From Takakia lepidozioides (lineage: Eukaryota; Streptophyta; Takakiopsida; Takakiales; Takakiaceae): DNA of 64,000 nucleotides. The translations under genes were made by a program, and so were the position numbers. The notes under the pieces were generated by a model. The model was given only the letters and a program-made list of their open reading frames with translations, was not told where the DNA came from and searched no databases. This document shows, one piece after another, positions 1 through 10,507 of the stretch; position 1 is the first letter of the stretch; each line of letters opens with the position of its first letter. The DNA is taken from assembly GCA_030704615.1 (NCBI GenBank), contig CM060733.1, forward strand, positions 69,938,001-70,002,000. Reading direction: 5' to 3'.

Positions 1-30
1 GCGACTGTCGCTCTCGTGAAGATAAGGCGG

Positions 31-90
31 TTCAGGTGTCAAACTAAACTTGACACCTGACTTAACACTTGACCTAAATCCAAGTGTTAA
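31..90. repeat. Two perfect hairpins in tandem
   Basis: Two inverted repeats lie side by side. The first has 11-nt arms TCAGGTGTCAA (32-42) and TTGACACCTGA (50-60) around a 7-nt loop. The second has 10-nt arms TTAACACTTG (62-71) and CAAGTGTTAA (81-90) around a 9-nt loop. All arm positions pair. They directly precede a 61-nt sequence that recurs at 36.4 kb, so they may belong to the end of a dispersed element. Function unknown. Confidence 0.75.
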
Positions 91-147
91 ATACAAATAA
101 CTAGCTTTATTCTAGTTGTTTTCACACTGTGCTTATATAACTTGACA
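87..147 (+). repeat. Dispersed repeat R, copy 1
   Basis: These 61 nt match 36,422-36,482 with only about two differences (TTAAATACAAATAACTAGC at the start, AACTTGACA at the end). The match stops at both ends: here it follows the hairpins, in the other copy it abuts a gypsy LTR. It is part of an unidentified dispersed repeat. Confidence 0.8.
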
Positions 148-429
148 ACCTCTTTCTTATTTGCCTCTTTCTTGTTTGTTGTTTGTTGTTTTTCAGCCTC
201 AACTTCATGTTTGTTTTTTCATACTACTTACCTTGCTAGATTCAAATGTGAACATCTGTGTTGCAGAATCGAACATGGTTGGTTGGGTATGGAGCAGCTG
301 AATAGGATTGATGGAGGTTGGAGAGTCCAAGATGGTTGTATACCGGCCAGCTCATAATGCATGCACTTATAGGGATTTCTTTTCGACCTAGCATGGTATT
401 TTACTCGTCCTACACAACGGTCTCTTCTC

Positions 430-870
430 ATGTTCCCTGCCCCTGCAGTTTAGGGTCCCCTTCCTCTCATGAGTTGTCTCCCTCCCTGAATCCGTTACTT
501 GCAAACCCCCAAACATCCAATCCCTCCCGAGTTTTTGCTCCCCCACTGTCTGGTCCCCCCCGCCGCTCCCCCTGTCTTCGCTGCCCACGTGTCACCTCCC
601 TGACCATAGAATTGCCATGCAAGTCATATCCAGTACTCTCCGCACATGTCAGCTCCCCTCTACTAACATCCCCCCACGTGTCTGGTCCCCTTACTTTGAT
701 CCCCATGTTCTGGGAGGGGCTAGGGGTTCGCTCCCCCTTCACATCTCCCCATGCCTGCTCCCCCTTATGACCGCCCAGATCTCCCCACGTGTCGACATCA
801 CTGATCCCCACTTTTGGGTGTGTTGACACGTGTCCATCGACTGATCCCCTACTCCCCCATGTGCCCGCTC
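430..870 (+). other. C-rich low-complexity stretch
   Basis: The sequence is built from short recurring pieces such as GGTCCCC, CTCCCCC and CCCCACGTGTC, giving strong C-over-G skew on the plus strand. The ORFs here open on both strands and look compositional. I see no domain. It could be upstream or intronic sequence of the zinc-finger/Ulp1 gene that follows. The same type of C-rich filler recurs at 2.4-4.4 kb. Confidence 0.5.
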
Positions 871-1092
871 CCCTAGCTACACTGCACGTGCGGCATGTCT
901 TCCTCACGAAGCGGCTCTTCGGTGGCGGCTCTTCGATGTGGTTTTTCAGCTGCTCTACTCATATCCTCTTTGCTATCTATGTTGTGTGTTTTCCTTTTGT
1001 TCGTTGCAATCCGTGTGCTCTTCCTTGTTTTCTTTGGCTTCTGTTCCTTGCTTTTTATTTTCTGTATTTCGGCGTCGTGTGCTCGTTGCTGA

Positions 1093-1663
1093 TGGCGAAG
1101 ACTAGGCCTAAGGTTGTTCCCCCTGAGGATGGTATGCTGGTTTTTTGGCACAAGCCTAAGAAAGGGGACGAGGTTCCTTTCTGGTATACGCCAACTGAGT
1201 GGGAGGAGATGATAGTGGAGGCAGAGGCGGACCTCAGAGTTCGTGATGGCGCAAAACAAAGGAATCCCTATAAGTGCAAGTTTTGTGGGCGGCCCATGAA
1301 GGATAAGGTTAGGTGTTGAATAGGCATGTCATTGATGGGGAGGGTTGTCGTTGGTTGAACATGGTGGATGGTTGGGACAAGGTTTAGTTGCCACTAAAAC
1401 CCTGGCCCGCTGCCGAGTTCCCAAAGCAGGTTACTAATTTTGTGGAGAGGTTGAGAGGGTGTACAAACCCCGAAGCGCGGCGCATACCAGGAGACGACGT
1501 GTCCCCTACTGATCAGCAGCAGCAACCCAAAGGAGTGAGAAAACGGAAGCCTGATGCGCCTGCACCGTCACAAGTGCCCGCCCCTCACAAGTGGAGTAGC
1601 CGTAGTGGGTCCGACACCGATTTTGAGCGCACCAAACCAAAGAAGGGGGCAAAAAAAGGTTAA
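1093..1663 (+). pseudogene. BED-like zinc-finger N-terminus of a Ulp1-type gene
   Basis: An ATG at 1093 opens a reading frame beginning MAKTRPK with a Trp-rich segment, then a zinc-finger-like motif CKFC at about residue 62. The frame stops at 1317, but a one-base shift continues the finger with LNRHVIDGEGC, giving the Cys-x2-Cys...His...Cys pattern of BED-type DNA-binding fingers. In the shifted frame a TAG at 1385 is followed by a Gln/Pro/Lys-rich tail ending at 1663. Such fingers are common in transposase-derived proteins. The frameshift and internal stop mark it as decayed, unless unseen splicing rescues it. I infer that it belongs to the same gene as the Ulp1 exons at 5.3-6.2 kb because all are on the plus strand and no other gene intervenes. 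Confidence 0.5.
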
Positions 1664-2225
1664 GATTGTTACTACTTTAACCTCCGCCCGTGAGAGACAA
1701 GCCAAAGTGCGGCCTGAACTCGCTGTCACTTCGAGTAGAAAGCCAAAGAAAAGTATCCCTACAGCCATGAGCAGCCCAGCAGCAGCAGAAATGGGGGGAT
1801 CGGACATGGGGGGATCCGTCTCAAAGTCAGGGGGGCCAGTCCGGAAAACAGCGAAAGGCACGCAGATGTGGGGGAGCAGACTCATCAGGACGAGGGGGAG
1901 CAGCCTGGGAGCTCGGGGCCTCTTGCAGGGGATGGGGCCATGGACATCGACCATGACACACCACACCCGATCACTCCTGCTGGAACATTTATACTCCTGC
2001 AACATGGATTTCTCCCTTCCAATTTTGCTGACCAGAATGATGAAAGATTATGGGATGCATTTGAGTGGAGGGTTTGCAAAGCGCCGCCAGATGGCTTCAC
2101 AGAACAAGTTTGCTTCACCCCCCAATCTCCTTTTGAGTGTCCGGCCATCTGCTCCCCCCAATAGTTTCCCAGGATTGTCCCCGGGTTTGTAAATGCTCAT
2201 TCTGTGTTTGCATTTTTGCCTGCAG

Positions 2226-2418
2226 ATCAATGCTTCCGCGGGAGAAAATTGCGGAAATCAGTGCGGGCATGGAGCACCTGCGAAGACGGCATTCCCCTGT
2301 GCTCTATCCATTGGGCTGGAGTTGGAAGATTTTGAGAGTTACCTTGTGGGAAAGATGAGAGTACTCTATCGTAACACCCCCCTGTCCGGTGAATGTTGTT
2401 CAGCCCCTCCCCCCCCCC

Positions 2419-2460
<42 letters not shown>

Positions 2461-3182
2461 TGCTGCAAACAGGTCTGCTCGCCCATATCAGGTCCCCCCA
2501 TGTCATGTCCCCCTTGCACCGTTCCCCGCTCTGTTGCTCCCCCCTCATCTGTAGATCTCCAGTTTGATATTGTTGAACTATTGCTGGAGGAGCAGGACGT
2601 TCGACGTCTGCTTCGTGAATTCCCTCTCCTAAGAACTGCCGAAGAATCTGATGCCATTGTCACCTGGCTGAAACGTCAATGTCCAGCCCAACTGCCTCTG
2701 GTCCCTGTTCCCCTCCAAGTTTTTTCTACCATGGACCCTCGACCCCTTGTTTCACACTTATATCCTTTGGCCGATTTAAGACATGACATCTGCCCCAGTC
2801 ATATCATGATGCTTTTTGCACCGCAGACTGCTCACAAACTGCCCTACCATGGATTTGGACTCTTCTTGCATGGAGGTTGGCGGACGTTTGGGAATTTTCA
2901 GAATCAGGAGACTATGTTGAAAAAAGTGCTCCTGGCAGAGGGTCAGCTTAGATATGGTACAATGCAGGACAAAATGCAGATCGTCGACTCCTACCGAGCA
3001 TTTCTTCGCATGGTGCGTGCCTGAGCGTTTCATGAATTTGCAGCAACAGAAACCGCCCACTTCCAAGTTTTGTGGTGCAAGGGCAACGATGCCAAAGGGA
3101 TACGACGTGCAGTGCGGGCCTGGGAGGATCTATTGTTTAGGCGGGAGCACATTGATTTGGGACACTACGTGCATCTTTTGAG
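2226..3182 (+). pseudogene. Central region of the zinc-finger/Ulp1 gene, family unknown
   Basis: A pyrimidine tract and CAG at 2223-2225 precede this open stretch, which looks like a 3' splice site. The protein begins with a Cys/Gly segment, crosses a poly-Pro run encoded by the C homopolymer, then becomes a well-behaved hydrophilic region (from about 2560) with Leu/Glu-rich helices. The frame meets TGA at 3022-3024 but reads on in the same frame, through AFHEFAATETAHF, to a GTAAGT donor-like site near 3182. The stop is therefore probably a CGA-to-TGA mutation. I recognise no domain. Uniform amino-acid composition on both sides of the stop supports coding origin. Confidence 0.45.
2407..2459 (+). 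repeat. Poly(C) tract
   Basis: About 50 consecutive cytosines, interrupted only by a TG near the left end. It encodes the poly-Pro run of the surrounding ORF. The G-rich complement could form G-quadruplexes and the C strand an i-motif. Its exact length may be an assembly approximation. Confidence 0.9.
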
Positions 3183-3330
3183 TAAGTGCATGCTTTGCCT
3201 CTCCAACAGTCTGTCATTGTGAAGATCAGAATTGGAATAGATAAATGGGGGAGCAGACTTTACAGTCAGGGATCGGGTGATCAGGGGATCACGGGGGTCA
3301 AAGCTAAAATACAAGTGCTTGTCTCTGTGA

Positions 3331-4651
3331 TAGGTGAGGCTGAGGCAGCTGATGTTGGAGTTCAAAATGCCATGGAGGAGGTCTTACGAGCAAACATGGT
3401 GTTGTTGGCGAGAAGACATGAACTATACGACCGACGAGTGTCACCATATGCCCCTCACCTTTCCCACATCGACGTGGACGCCTTCAATTCATCGCAGTTG
3501 TCCCACCATGCATTGCAGATGGCGTCGCCAACACCCTCATAGGTTGAAGACCTTCAAGCGCCACATACAGAGACTTTTCAAGTGGAATCTCCGACGGCAG
3601 GTTTCTACACACCCATTGCGGAAGTTGATGTCAATCCCATCCCCTCTCATACTGTTCTGCCTCACAGTCTTCTTTTAGACTCCCCAAGGGAATCATCCGC
3701 TGCCCTCGCTGTCTCTGTTGCCCCCGCCTCTTCTCCCCTTCCTATCTCTGATCGCTCCCAAGGAGCGGCCCCCTCTCTCTGCTATCCTCTCTGTCTTGCT
3801 GCCCCATCATGTGATGTCCCCGCCGCTGCTCCCCTTCAAATCTGTGAACCCGCACCAGGTGCTACCCTCCTCTCCGCCCCCCCCCCCCCCTCGTGTCTGC
3901 CGCCCTCTCTGCCACTCCTCCCCAACCATGTGATCCCCCGCCTCTGCACTTCTTCCATTATCTGCTCCCCCAGAAGTGTCTACCCTCGTCTCACCGCATG
4001 CTATCCCATCGGACTCATCTCCCTCCTCGCATGAGTTTTCTTTTTGTGCTCCCCCCTCATCTGGTACTGCTTTAGTGTGTATCACTGCTCCCTCCCTTTC
4101 TGGTCTCCCTTTAGCCTTGGCAGCCCCCACCTCTACTCCCGAGGTTTTGTCTGCGCCCCCAGATCTATCTTCTACGAAGCATGCATCCGTGTGTGACCCT
4201 GGTCCCCCCCTGTCTGCCCCTGACTTCCACTCTTCTTCCCCCACATTTGTCTCTCTCTCGCATGCTACTGTGACTCCCTCTGGTCCCCCCCCTCAGTGCT
4301 CCATCACCCGAGGTGTCATCCCCCAACGTTGTTCCCGATGTCATGCCTGCTCCCCTCCATATATATGCTCTGTCGCGGGCTGCTGTGTCTCTCTGTGGTC
4401 CTTCACTCTCTGCCCTTGTCCAATCACCTCTTTCAACTCATCCCGAGTCTGTGTACTTCCCACGTGGAGAGGGAGGATGTGCCAAGAATGGTGGATCCAA
4501 CTACCAAGTCCAGCAGATTTGCAGCTGTTTCCAGTCCTCTGCCGACGACACATGTTGAGGTTATTTCAACGTTGGTGACCCCTCAACGCCAGTCATTGGC
4601 AGGGAACACTGAATTGGCAACGGAGGGGTTTGTTCCGCCCATGTCAGTTTA
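3331..4651 (+). pseudogene. Pro/Ser-rich linker of the zinc-finger/Ulp1 gene
   Basis: The frame opens with an Ala/Glu-rich helix, then turns into a long Pro/Ser/Ala-rich region with repeated SAPP-like and PSS-like pieces. The TAG at 3540-3542 sits in frame and translation makes equal sense after it, so it is probably a mutated CAG. Further on, the same composition switches frame (3.9-4.0 kb), which marks at least one indel in a C run. No domain is visible; it resembles a disordered spacer. I place it in the same gene as the flanking pieces by strand and order only. Confidence 0.4.
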
Positions 4652-4930
4652 GCCAGGTGCACTCCCGTATCATAGTCTAGTCTCCCCCACAGCAGAGCGC
4701 TTACTCCAGCCCCCTGGTACTGCTCCCATCGCTTCCACAGATCCTTGGAATATTGAATTGGGGGTCACCCTGGCTCCACATTCACACGGGACCTGCCGCC
4801 TATGGTTTCTGCTCCAACCCCCCTGCACATGGGTTTGACCTCCGGCAAACCATCATCTGGCCCAGTAGCAGGTCGAACACGGCATAGGGTTGCTGCAAAA
4901 ACTTCGAGACGCCAATTGAACCTGTAGGGC

Positions 4931-5235
4931 ATGGAGCAGGTGGATCAGAAAGAAACAAAGGATAAGGGGAAGGAGAAGGAACGCATGAAGGGCAAGGGGG
5001 AGCAGACCGGAGAGGGGATTGGCAAGGGGAAGCAAAGACCCCCGAAGGATGAGGGGAGCCGAAGCGTGCGCAAAAAATACGGGTGACGATGCGGGGGAGG
5101 GAGGAGAACCGTGCAGCTAAGGGGGAAAGTAAAGCTATCACCAGAACAGGGAAGAAACGGAAGGCAAAAAATCGGCCAGAAGTCACTAAGTAAGTGGGCC
5201 AGGGCTTCCAACGACCAAGGGGGGACCAAATTCAT
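4931..5235 (+). pseudogene. Lys/Gly-rich basic segment upstream of the Ulp1 domain
   Basis: Two overlapping plus-strand frames encode strongly basic sequence (KGKEKERMKGKG, then KKRKAKNRP). The first stops at 5087. The second runs to a consensus GTAAGT donor at about 5189, and another strong donor, ATG followed by GTGAGT, lies at 5236. Basic segments of this kind often act as nuclear-localisation signals. It probably joins the exon that starts after the acceptor at 5350. Confidence 0.35.
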
Positions 5236-5350
5236 GGTGAGTACATTCAGCAGGGCTTACACGCATGATAGGGGGATGATTTGGTTGCTTGAAAACACCC
5301 TTAACAGTTAATTGCCTGCCTGTCTGACTACGATAACTTGTGTACAATGC

Positions 5351-6165
5351 AGAAACCAGAATAGACTGAGGGAAAAGCTCCCAGAGGACAAGGGCTGCCT
5401 TGTTTTCTCCCTGGAGGAGAGTAATCGTTGCTGGTGGGCTGTGATGGACACACTGATATGGACGGCTTTGGACGCATCATCGAAGGACAACCTTCACAAG
5501 ATTTCCAAAGGGCTTGTAAATGATTGGGTAACTGAGAAGTGCCTAGGGAAGGATCCAGATAAGGTTCAGACATGGTTCATCCCCTTATGCTCTGGGTACG
5601 TCCCTCAATCCTCCTATTTTGCAGCTTTGACCGACTTTGATTTGATTTGGAGAATGGAAAGCATTAGTGGTGTCTGGCTTCAAACACATGTGCATTCTGT
5701 AGGGGCCATTGGAGTTTGATGGTTTTTGATAAGTCCAAGTTTGTTCATCTGAACTCCATGACATCATTCAAATCCCATAGCCGACTTGCCTTTGAAACGC
5801 GTCTTCGCACTTTTAGAGCATACCTGCACAAAGCCGAACCGGACTCGGTACTTTGGAATGAAATAATGGCATGGGAGTGGCTGGAACCTGAGGTGCCACA
5901 ACAACCAAGCGGCTGGGAGTGTGGCTACTTTGTAATGACTTTCATACAGAAATACTTGGAGACCAAAATCACAAAAAAATGGGGGGCAACTTTTACAGCA
6001 GATTGGTTTACATGTGAGTATGTAGTATCAAAGCAGGGTTTTCTTTGTGGATGGATAGTGGATAATTGGGATGATGCAGATTTCCAGCATAGACTGTCAC
6101 ATGTGCATGCCTCGGATGCTGAGGATGTAGCTATTGTATCTCCATTCCCCACGAAAAAAAAATGA
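5351..6165 (+). CDS. Ulp1/C48-type SUMO-protease domain
   Basis: A 3' splice site (ACAATGCAG, ending 5350) opens an exon to 5595. An intron of 107 nt (5596-5702, GTACGT...CTGTAG) leads into the second exon, and splicing creates the typical start of a C48 catalytic core, FIPLCSG joined to GHWSLMVFD. Visible active-site elements are His (HWSLMV), the oxyanion-hole Gln in PQQPSGW, and the nucleophile Cys in ECGYFVM. Where the triad Asp is usual the sequence reads LNSM, so Asn replaces Asp. Ulp1 enzymes cleave SUMO or related modifiers; many plant copies are transposon-borne (MULE, CACTA or hAT). The domain is intact across the intron, but the upstream parts are broken, so a functional full-length product is doubtful. 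Confidence 0.8.
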
Positions 6166-6199
6166 AGCTTGTCCTCCTCTTTGTAATCCCTTTGTGCCT

Positions 6200-7430
6200 T
6201 CTTTGGTGTCCACTATGCTGTGAAGGGGATGAAGGGGTGAGGGGATCCTTGAGGTGGATCAGACAACCAGGGATGAGGGGGGTTCAGGGGGATCAGGGCA
6301 TCAGGGGGCTTAGGTTCAGGGCCGGATCAGGGGATCGGGGGATCAGGGGGGATCAGGGGTTCAAGGGGGATCAGGTTAGGACGGTCGGGGGATGAGGGAA
6401 AACAAGGATTGTATAAGGGGTTAGCAGAGATCGGGGAAGCAGGGGAACGGGTGGGGACAACAGAGGATCAAAGAACTAGGGGAACAGGCCGGGAGATGAG
6501 GGGATCATGGCGGGAATGTCGGGAGCTCGACGGGGGATGAAGGGACCACGGGGTGAGGGGATGAGGGACGGCAAGTTTCGAATCGGGGGATCGGGGGATT
6601 ACTGGTGAAAAGTCGCGTGTGAAGGGGCAAGTTCTGAAAGGTCATGTCCGTGTTTTGCACTATGAAAGGTCACGTCCCTTGCATGTACGAGTGGTGCATA
6701 AGCATGCAACAAAAACTGAAAATAAACCCCAAAGCAAAATCTGAAATTTGCCCAACAATGGCAGAGAGCCCAGAAACTTTTGCTTTAGTCCAAGACAGTG
6801 TCATTTGCTCTCTACAAGGGACGATGATACTGAAGCATCGGTTTTATGGTGCACTGCCTTGCAAATGCAATGGTATCCTCCTTTTCAAATGGAGAACTTT
6901 GAACTGGTGGCTTCACGTTGGAAGCGAATGCATAATGGTTATGAGACAGAATGGCTTTCAAAACCACATATACGGTGTCCCATATGTTATATACACTATG
7001 GGAATCCAAATGGTTCCCACCGAGGTCACCACAAATGTCTCTCATACCATTGTGAATCGCACAAAACATCATGGGTCACTGAACACAAGGCGCTAGCTTC
7101 AATAATTGCCCCGCCGAATGACAGCCGCACTGCCTTGTTGAGCGAACTCTTTGGGTGATACATGGGGGAGCATTGCACGGTGAAGGGGACCGGGCATATA
7201 AGTCCATTGCAAAGCCGCAAGGGATGGGGGGATGAGGGGGAGCAGTGAATGGGAAGGGGATCACAGGGAGCTGAGCACAACCTCGGGAAACAGCGGTGTG
7301 AGCGGGCCAGCTGTGATGAGAAGGGAGATGAAGGGGATCAGGGAACCTCTGCCATTCCAGGGGAGCAGAGGCCGAAGCACTACACGAAGAGGGGGATGAT
7401 GGGAGGAGGGGAGCAGTGTGCTTGCAATGC
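6200..7430 (+). repeat. G-rich GGGGATCAGGG-type repeat field
   Basis: The plus strand is crowded with short degenerate repeats of GGGGGATCAGGG, GGGGATCGGG and GATGAGGGG, densest at 6,220-6,600 and again at 7,200-7,400. It is the strand-opposite of the C-rich field at 0.4-4.4 kb. Runs of three or more G recur at short spacing, as in G-quadruplex-forming DNA. An ORF with non-repetitive composition (6,748-7,158) lies inside it. Confidence 0.65.
6748..7158 (+). CDS. Hypothetical protein with CPIC...HHKC...H motif
   Basis: This 136-residue frame lies in non-repetitive DNA between G-rich blocks and is Trp-, His- and Cys-rich. IRCPIC at about residue 76 and HHKCLSYHCESH about 20 residues later resemble a small zinc-binding fold. 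I do not recognise the family. It could be a further exon of the Ulp1-type gene or an independent relic. The first residue is not necessarily the true start. Confidence 0.3.
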   Translation: MPNNGREPRNFCFSPRQCHLLSTRDDDTEASVLWCTALQMQWYPPFQMENFELVASRWKRMHNGYETEWLSKPHIRCPICYIHYGNPNGSHRGHHKCLSYHCESHKTSWVTEHKALASIIAPPNDSRTALLSELFG

Positions 7431-7449
7431 AAAAAAGGTGGCAGGGAAC

Positions 7450-8150
7450 GCACTAGAGATTGGTGGCAACCGTTTTTCAGTATTGGAATTCAGGATTGTT
7501 AATTTAAAGGCTAAACATAAAAGTGGGCGGTAATTTGTGTTTTGAACATCACTGCAAATGCATGCATACAGACTCAATTGCAATAAAGATCATCCACATC
7601 TCCTTCATTCCATTATGAATCACAAAACACATGCGTCACTGAACATAGCTTCAACCATTTTGAATAATGAGAAATTGTTTGATACCAAATGCTTCGTTGA
7701 GAATGCAATCTCAGTGAGATCATCAATCTGAATGGGAGCACGAGAGCATAAACCTGCTTGTTCTCAACCCTTCAATCTGGGACGCTACTACGTCCAAAGG
7801 AGGCCCAAAGACGCATGTAGAACATCACACTAGGCACAACGGAACTAAGTAGTTTTGGTAATAAAATTGACATATGGCTCTGTAAGAGTTTTAGCATCAG
7901 CTTCCAAAATGTGCCGGTTCAGAAGCCAGTCGTTATACTCTGAACTACCTGCAGAGCTCAATTAAAAGGTTGTTCAAGAAGTGAGACACATCCATTCCTG
8001 CCTCAAGATAGTAGTTTAAACCACCCAAGACTAGCAAGTCAGCTCCCTTTCAGATTTACATAACATGTGTCAAGATGGTCCTCAGGTGGACCTTTCTGAT
8101 AATGGTAGGAAGCTGTTGACTCCTTCCACTGTTGTGGTGTGCCAAGGAGT
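7450..8150. other. No gene recognised
   Basis: Non-repetitive, mildly AT-rich sequence. ORFs are short on both strands and show no domain. A phrase about CACAAAACA and GCGTCACTGAACA at 7,620-7,650 echoes 7,060-7,085 (ACAAAACATCATGGGTCACTG), so part of it may be an old duplication of the preceding ORF's end. Confidence 0.4.
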
Positions 8151-8159
8151 GTGGTCTAG

Positions 8160-8544
8160 TCAACTTTGTCTGTGGTGAGAATGATTGATGTAGATGGTGT
8201 TTAATTGAGGGTGGCTCAGGAGATGCATGGGTGGGTACGAGTGCAGGACAAAAAAAGGAGCACCTACGAGTATTGCTGTTGCGTGTGGAGGCAACCTTAG
8301 GTGGTCTTGGATCATGCTTACCTGATTTTTTCCCTGTTGTTGGTAAGCCCAACGGTGGTGGGGGCTGCAGGTGCACCTGTGGCCAGTCCAACATTGCGGG
8401 AGGAGACTGCTAATACCATTCACCAAGCCTGCGAGTAATGCTGCCTCTTCTTTCCGACAAAAGGTAGTTGGTAGTTGCTCATTCTTATCACATGCCAGAA
8501 ATGCCTCAATCACCAGCGCCCGCTCAAATCCCATTGCCTCCAGC
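8160..8544 (-). pseudogene. RAD23-like UBA2 exon fragment
   Basis: On the minus strand a 3' splice site (GCCTTAACAG) is followed by LEAMGFERALVIEAFLACDK and then NEQL. This is the signature of the C-terminal UBA domain of RAD23, the ubiquitin-receptor shuttle that brings ubiquitylated cargo to the proteasome and partners XPC/RAD4 in repair. After NEQL the expected NYLL helix end is distorted, reading PTTFCRK, as after a small deletion. The remaining translation is unlike RAD23, and I see no UBL, UBA1 or XPC-binding exons nearby. It is best read as a captured or decayed exon. Confidence 0.7.
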
Positions 8545-8651
8545 TGTTAAGGCAAACAACGCATCACCTAAAACTTCTAATGCATCCTGTGATTCCTAAA
8601 AATCACCTTCCTTCGAAGTCCACTTCCATATGCAATAGGTGCATGTCTCCA

Positions 8652-8674
8652 GAAGAAGAAGAAGAAGAAGAAGA
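8652..8674 (+). repeat. (GAA)n microsatellite
   Basis: About seven to eight perfect AGA/GAA units. Confidence 0.9.
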
Positions 8675-8907
8675 ATTAGACTCCGGCTTGAACCGGCGTA
8701 ACTACATGTCTCCACTGTGATACTCAGTACCTCTAGTATATTACTGAGCTGAGATTGCAAACATAATAAGACAGCGTCGCTAGTAGTGCGGAGCAACGCG
8801 AAGCCCTAGTTCTAGCAACGACCGAAGGTTGGAAGCTAGTTTAGCGTAGAGCAGGAATAAGGTGCCATAGTGCCACGTCATCGCCGCCACGTTTCATAGA
8901 CACGTCA

Positions 8908-9321
8908 TCATAGACACATCATCATAGCCACGTCATCGTCGTCGTGAATTTCTTTGGAACCTACCCGAAATGCCCGAAAATGTCTTTGCAGCGCATGTAT
9001 ATGATACTCTACACCTGCATCTTTGTCCTCGGATGCTTCTTCCGACGAGTCCGAATCCATAAAAATCCACCAAGAAACTCCATTTGCAGAAAATGCAAGG
9101 CTATCACCGATGGCTTCGTCGAAATGCGAAAAACAAAGCAACCGAGGGGACTCAAGCCTGTCGTCGTCAGATTCCACTGGCGCGCTGCTAGTTTCCCCTA
9201 CAACATTGTTCGTCTTTGTAGCCACACCATCGTTGGGAATTTGCCACAGCTGAGGGGACGGAGGCCTTTCGCTTTCCGATTGCTGCACGGGATCATTGTT
9301 GGTTCCTACATCATTGTTCAT
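8908..9321 (-). CDS. Hypothetical acidic protein
   Basis: The 137-residue minus-strand frame starts MNNDVGTNND and is rich in Ser, Asp and Glu. It carries clusters such as DSDSSEEASEDKD near residue 95 and ends shortly after DDDD. There is no domain I recognise. The C-terminal part lies over a small DNA repeat (ACGTCATCATAGACAC units at 8,875-8,940). Ordinary amino-acid composition makes it a better candidate than its plus-strand shadow, but it may be only one exon. Confidence 0.3.
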   Translation of the reverse strand: MNNDVGTNNDPVQQSESERPPSPQLWQIPNDGVATKTNNVVGETSSAPVESDDDRLESPRLLCFSHFDEAIGDSLAFSANGVSWWIFMDSDSSEEASEDKDAGVEYHIHALQRHFRAFRVGSKEIHDDDDVAMMMCL

Positions 9322-9399
9322 AGTGGAGGGTCACCACTGTTTGTAAATCCCCGAAATGGTGTAGTCTATCCCGACTTCACCTTCACCGCCAAAGCAAAT

Positions 9400-10500
9400 G
9401 GTCCACGGGAATGAAAAACCACACGTGCCTTTAATCTCCACGCCATCGCTTTCCTGTCGGGCCACCGCTCGTTCAAAAAATGGTTTTTTTATTCATATGA
9501 GTGCCTATTCCCGCGGCCCAATTCCCCACGACCTATTTCCGCGATGGAAATTCCGGCATCCTGTAATCGGCACCGACTATATATGTTCGGCAACTGCCGA
9601 ACCTATCATATCGAATCCGAACCTAACGTTTACCCACCAGTATGTTCACGCACAAGCACTTTTTTGCATGAAAAGCGGGCGAATTGTACATTTTTTTAAA
9701 GTCCAAAATCAGGGAATATTCTCTGGAATATGCTCTACCCATGCTAAAATCCGCTCATGCTCATGCTCACCGCTCATGCAACATCCGCACCCCGTCTCAG
9801 GCTGTTGTGACTGATGAGATCGAAGGGTTTGACAAGCCAGCTGGCCATCAGTTTGCAGGAAAGGTGCAATCTAGAGCTAAAAAAAGGACGGCCATAATGA
9901 GGGGCAAAAATATTTCAAAACAATGGAGCGCCAAGCACAGCCGAAAAGAAGTGATTGCTGGGAAAGAGAAGAGAACTTCCTGGATGATGGGGAGTGGCAG
10001 CTGGACATCCAGCTAAGGTGATGAGCAATATTGGCAAGGGGAGGCCTTTGAGAGCAAGCTGCCAGAGGTTAATATGGTGCAAACGCGGGCTGCAAGAAAG
10101 AGCAGTGAACAAAAACAGCTTCATGAGGAAAGGGGAGAGCAACTTGAGTAGCCAACAAAAGAGGGAAGCTGGCAGGGAAAGGAGTATTCCCTGGATAGTG
10201 AAATCACCCAAGGAAGTAAGGGCGATGCTGAAGGGGATGATTCTGAAGAAGCTGAGTGGGATGAGCTGCAGGCAGAGGCGGGCATAAGTCAGCATGGAGG
10301 CAACAGTGAGCAAGTGACAGAAGGGCTGCAAATGGACCTGTTGCAACTCGTAGTGCTATCAAAAGGTGATCGAACATGTATCATACGGAGAGTGCACTAT
10401 GACATGGATCATTTTGGGATTCAAAGTATGCAAGGGAGGAACTCTGCTGAACTTTTCTGGTGTAATCAAACAGCAGAAATGACAGGGAAAACACATGTGT
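9400..10500. other. No gene recognised
   Basis: ORFs of about 60-145 codons occur on both strands without recognisable motifs. The 9.8-10.3 kb part is Lys/Arg/Glu-rich in one plus frame and could be the decayed upstream part of the gypsy polyprotein whose integrase follows, but I cannot align it. Confidence 0.3.
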
Positions 10501-10507
10501 ATGTGGG

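Noticed and set aside
2193-2663. Poly-Pro and poly-Gly ORFs on both strands
   Set aside because: Products of the C homopolymer; only the plus-strand continuation to 3,182 shows ordinary protein composition.
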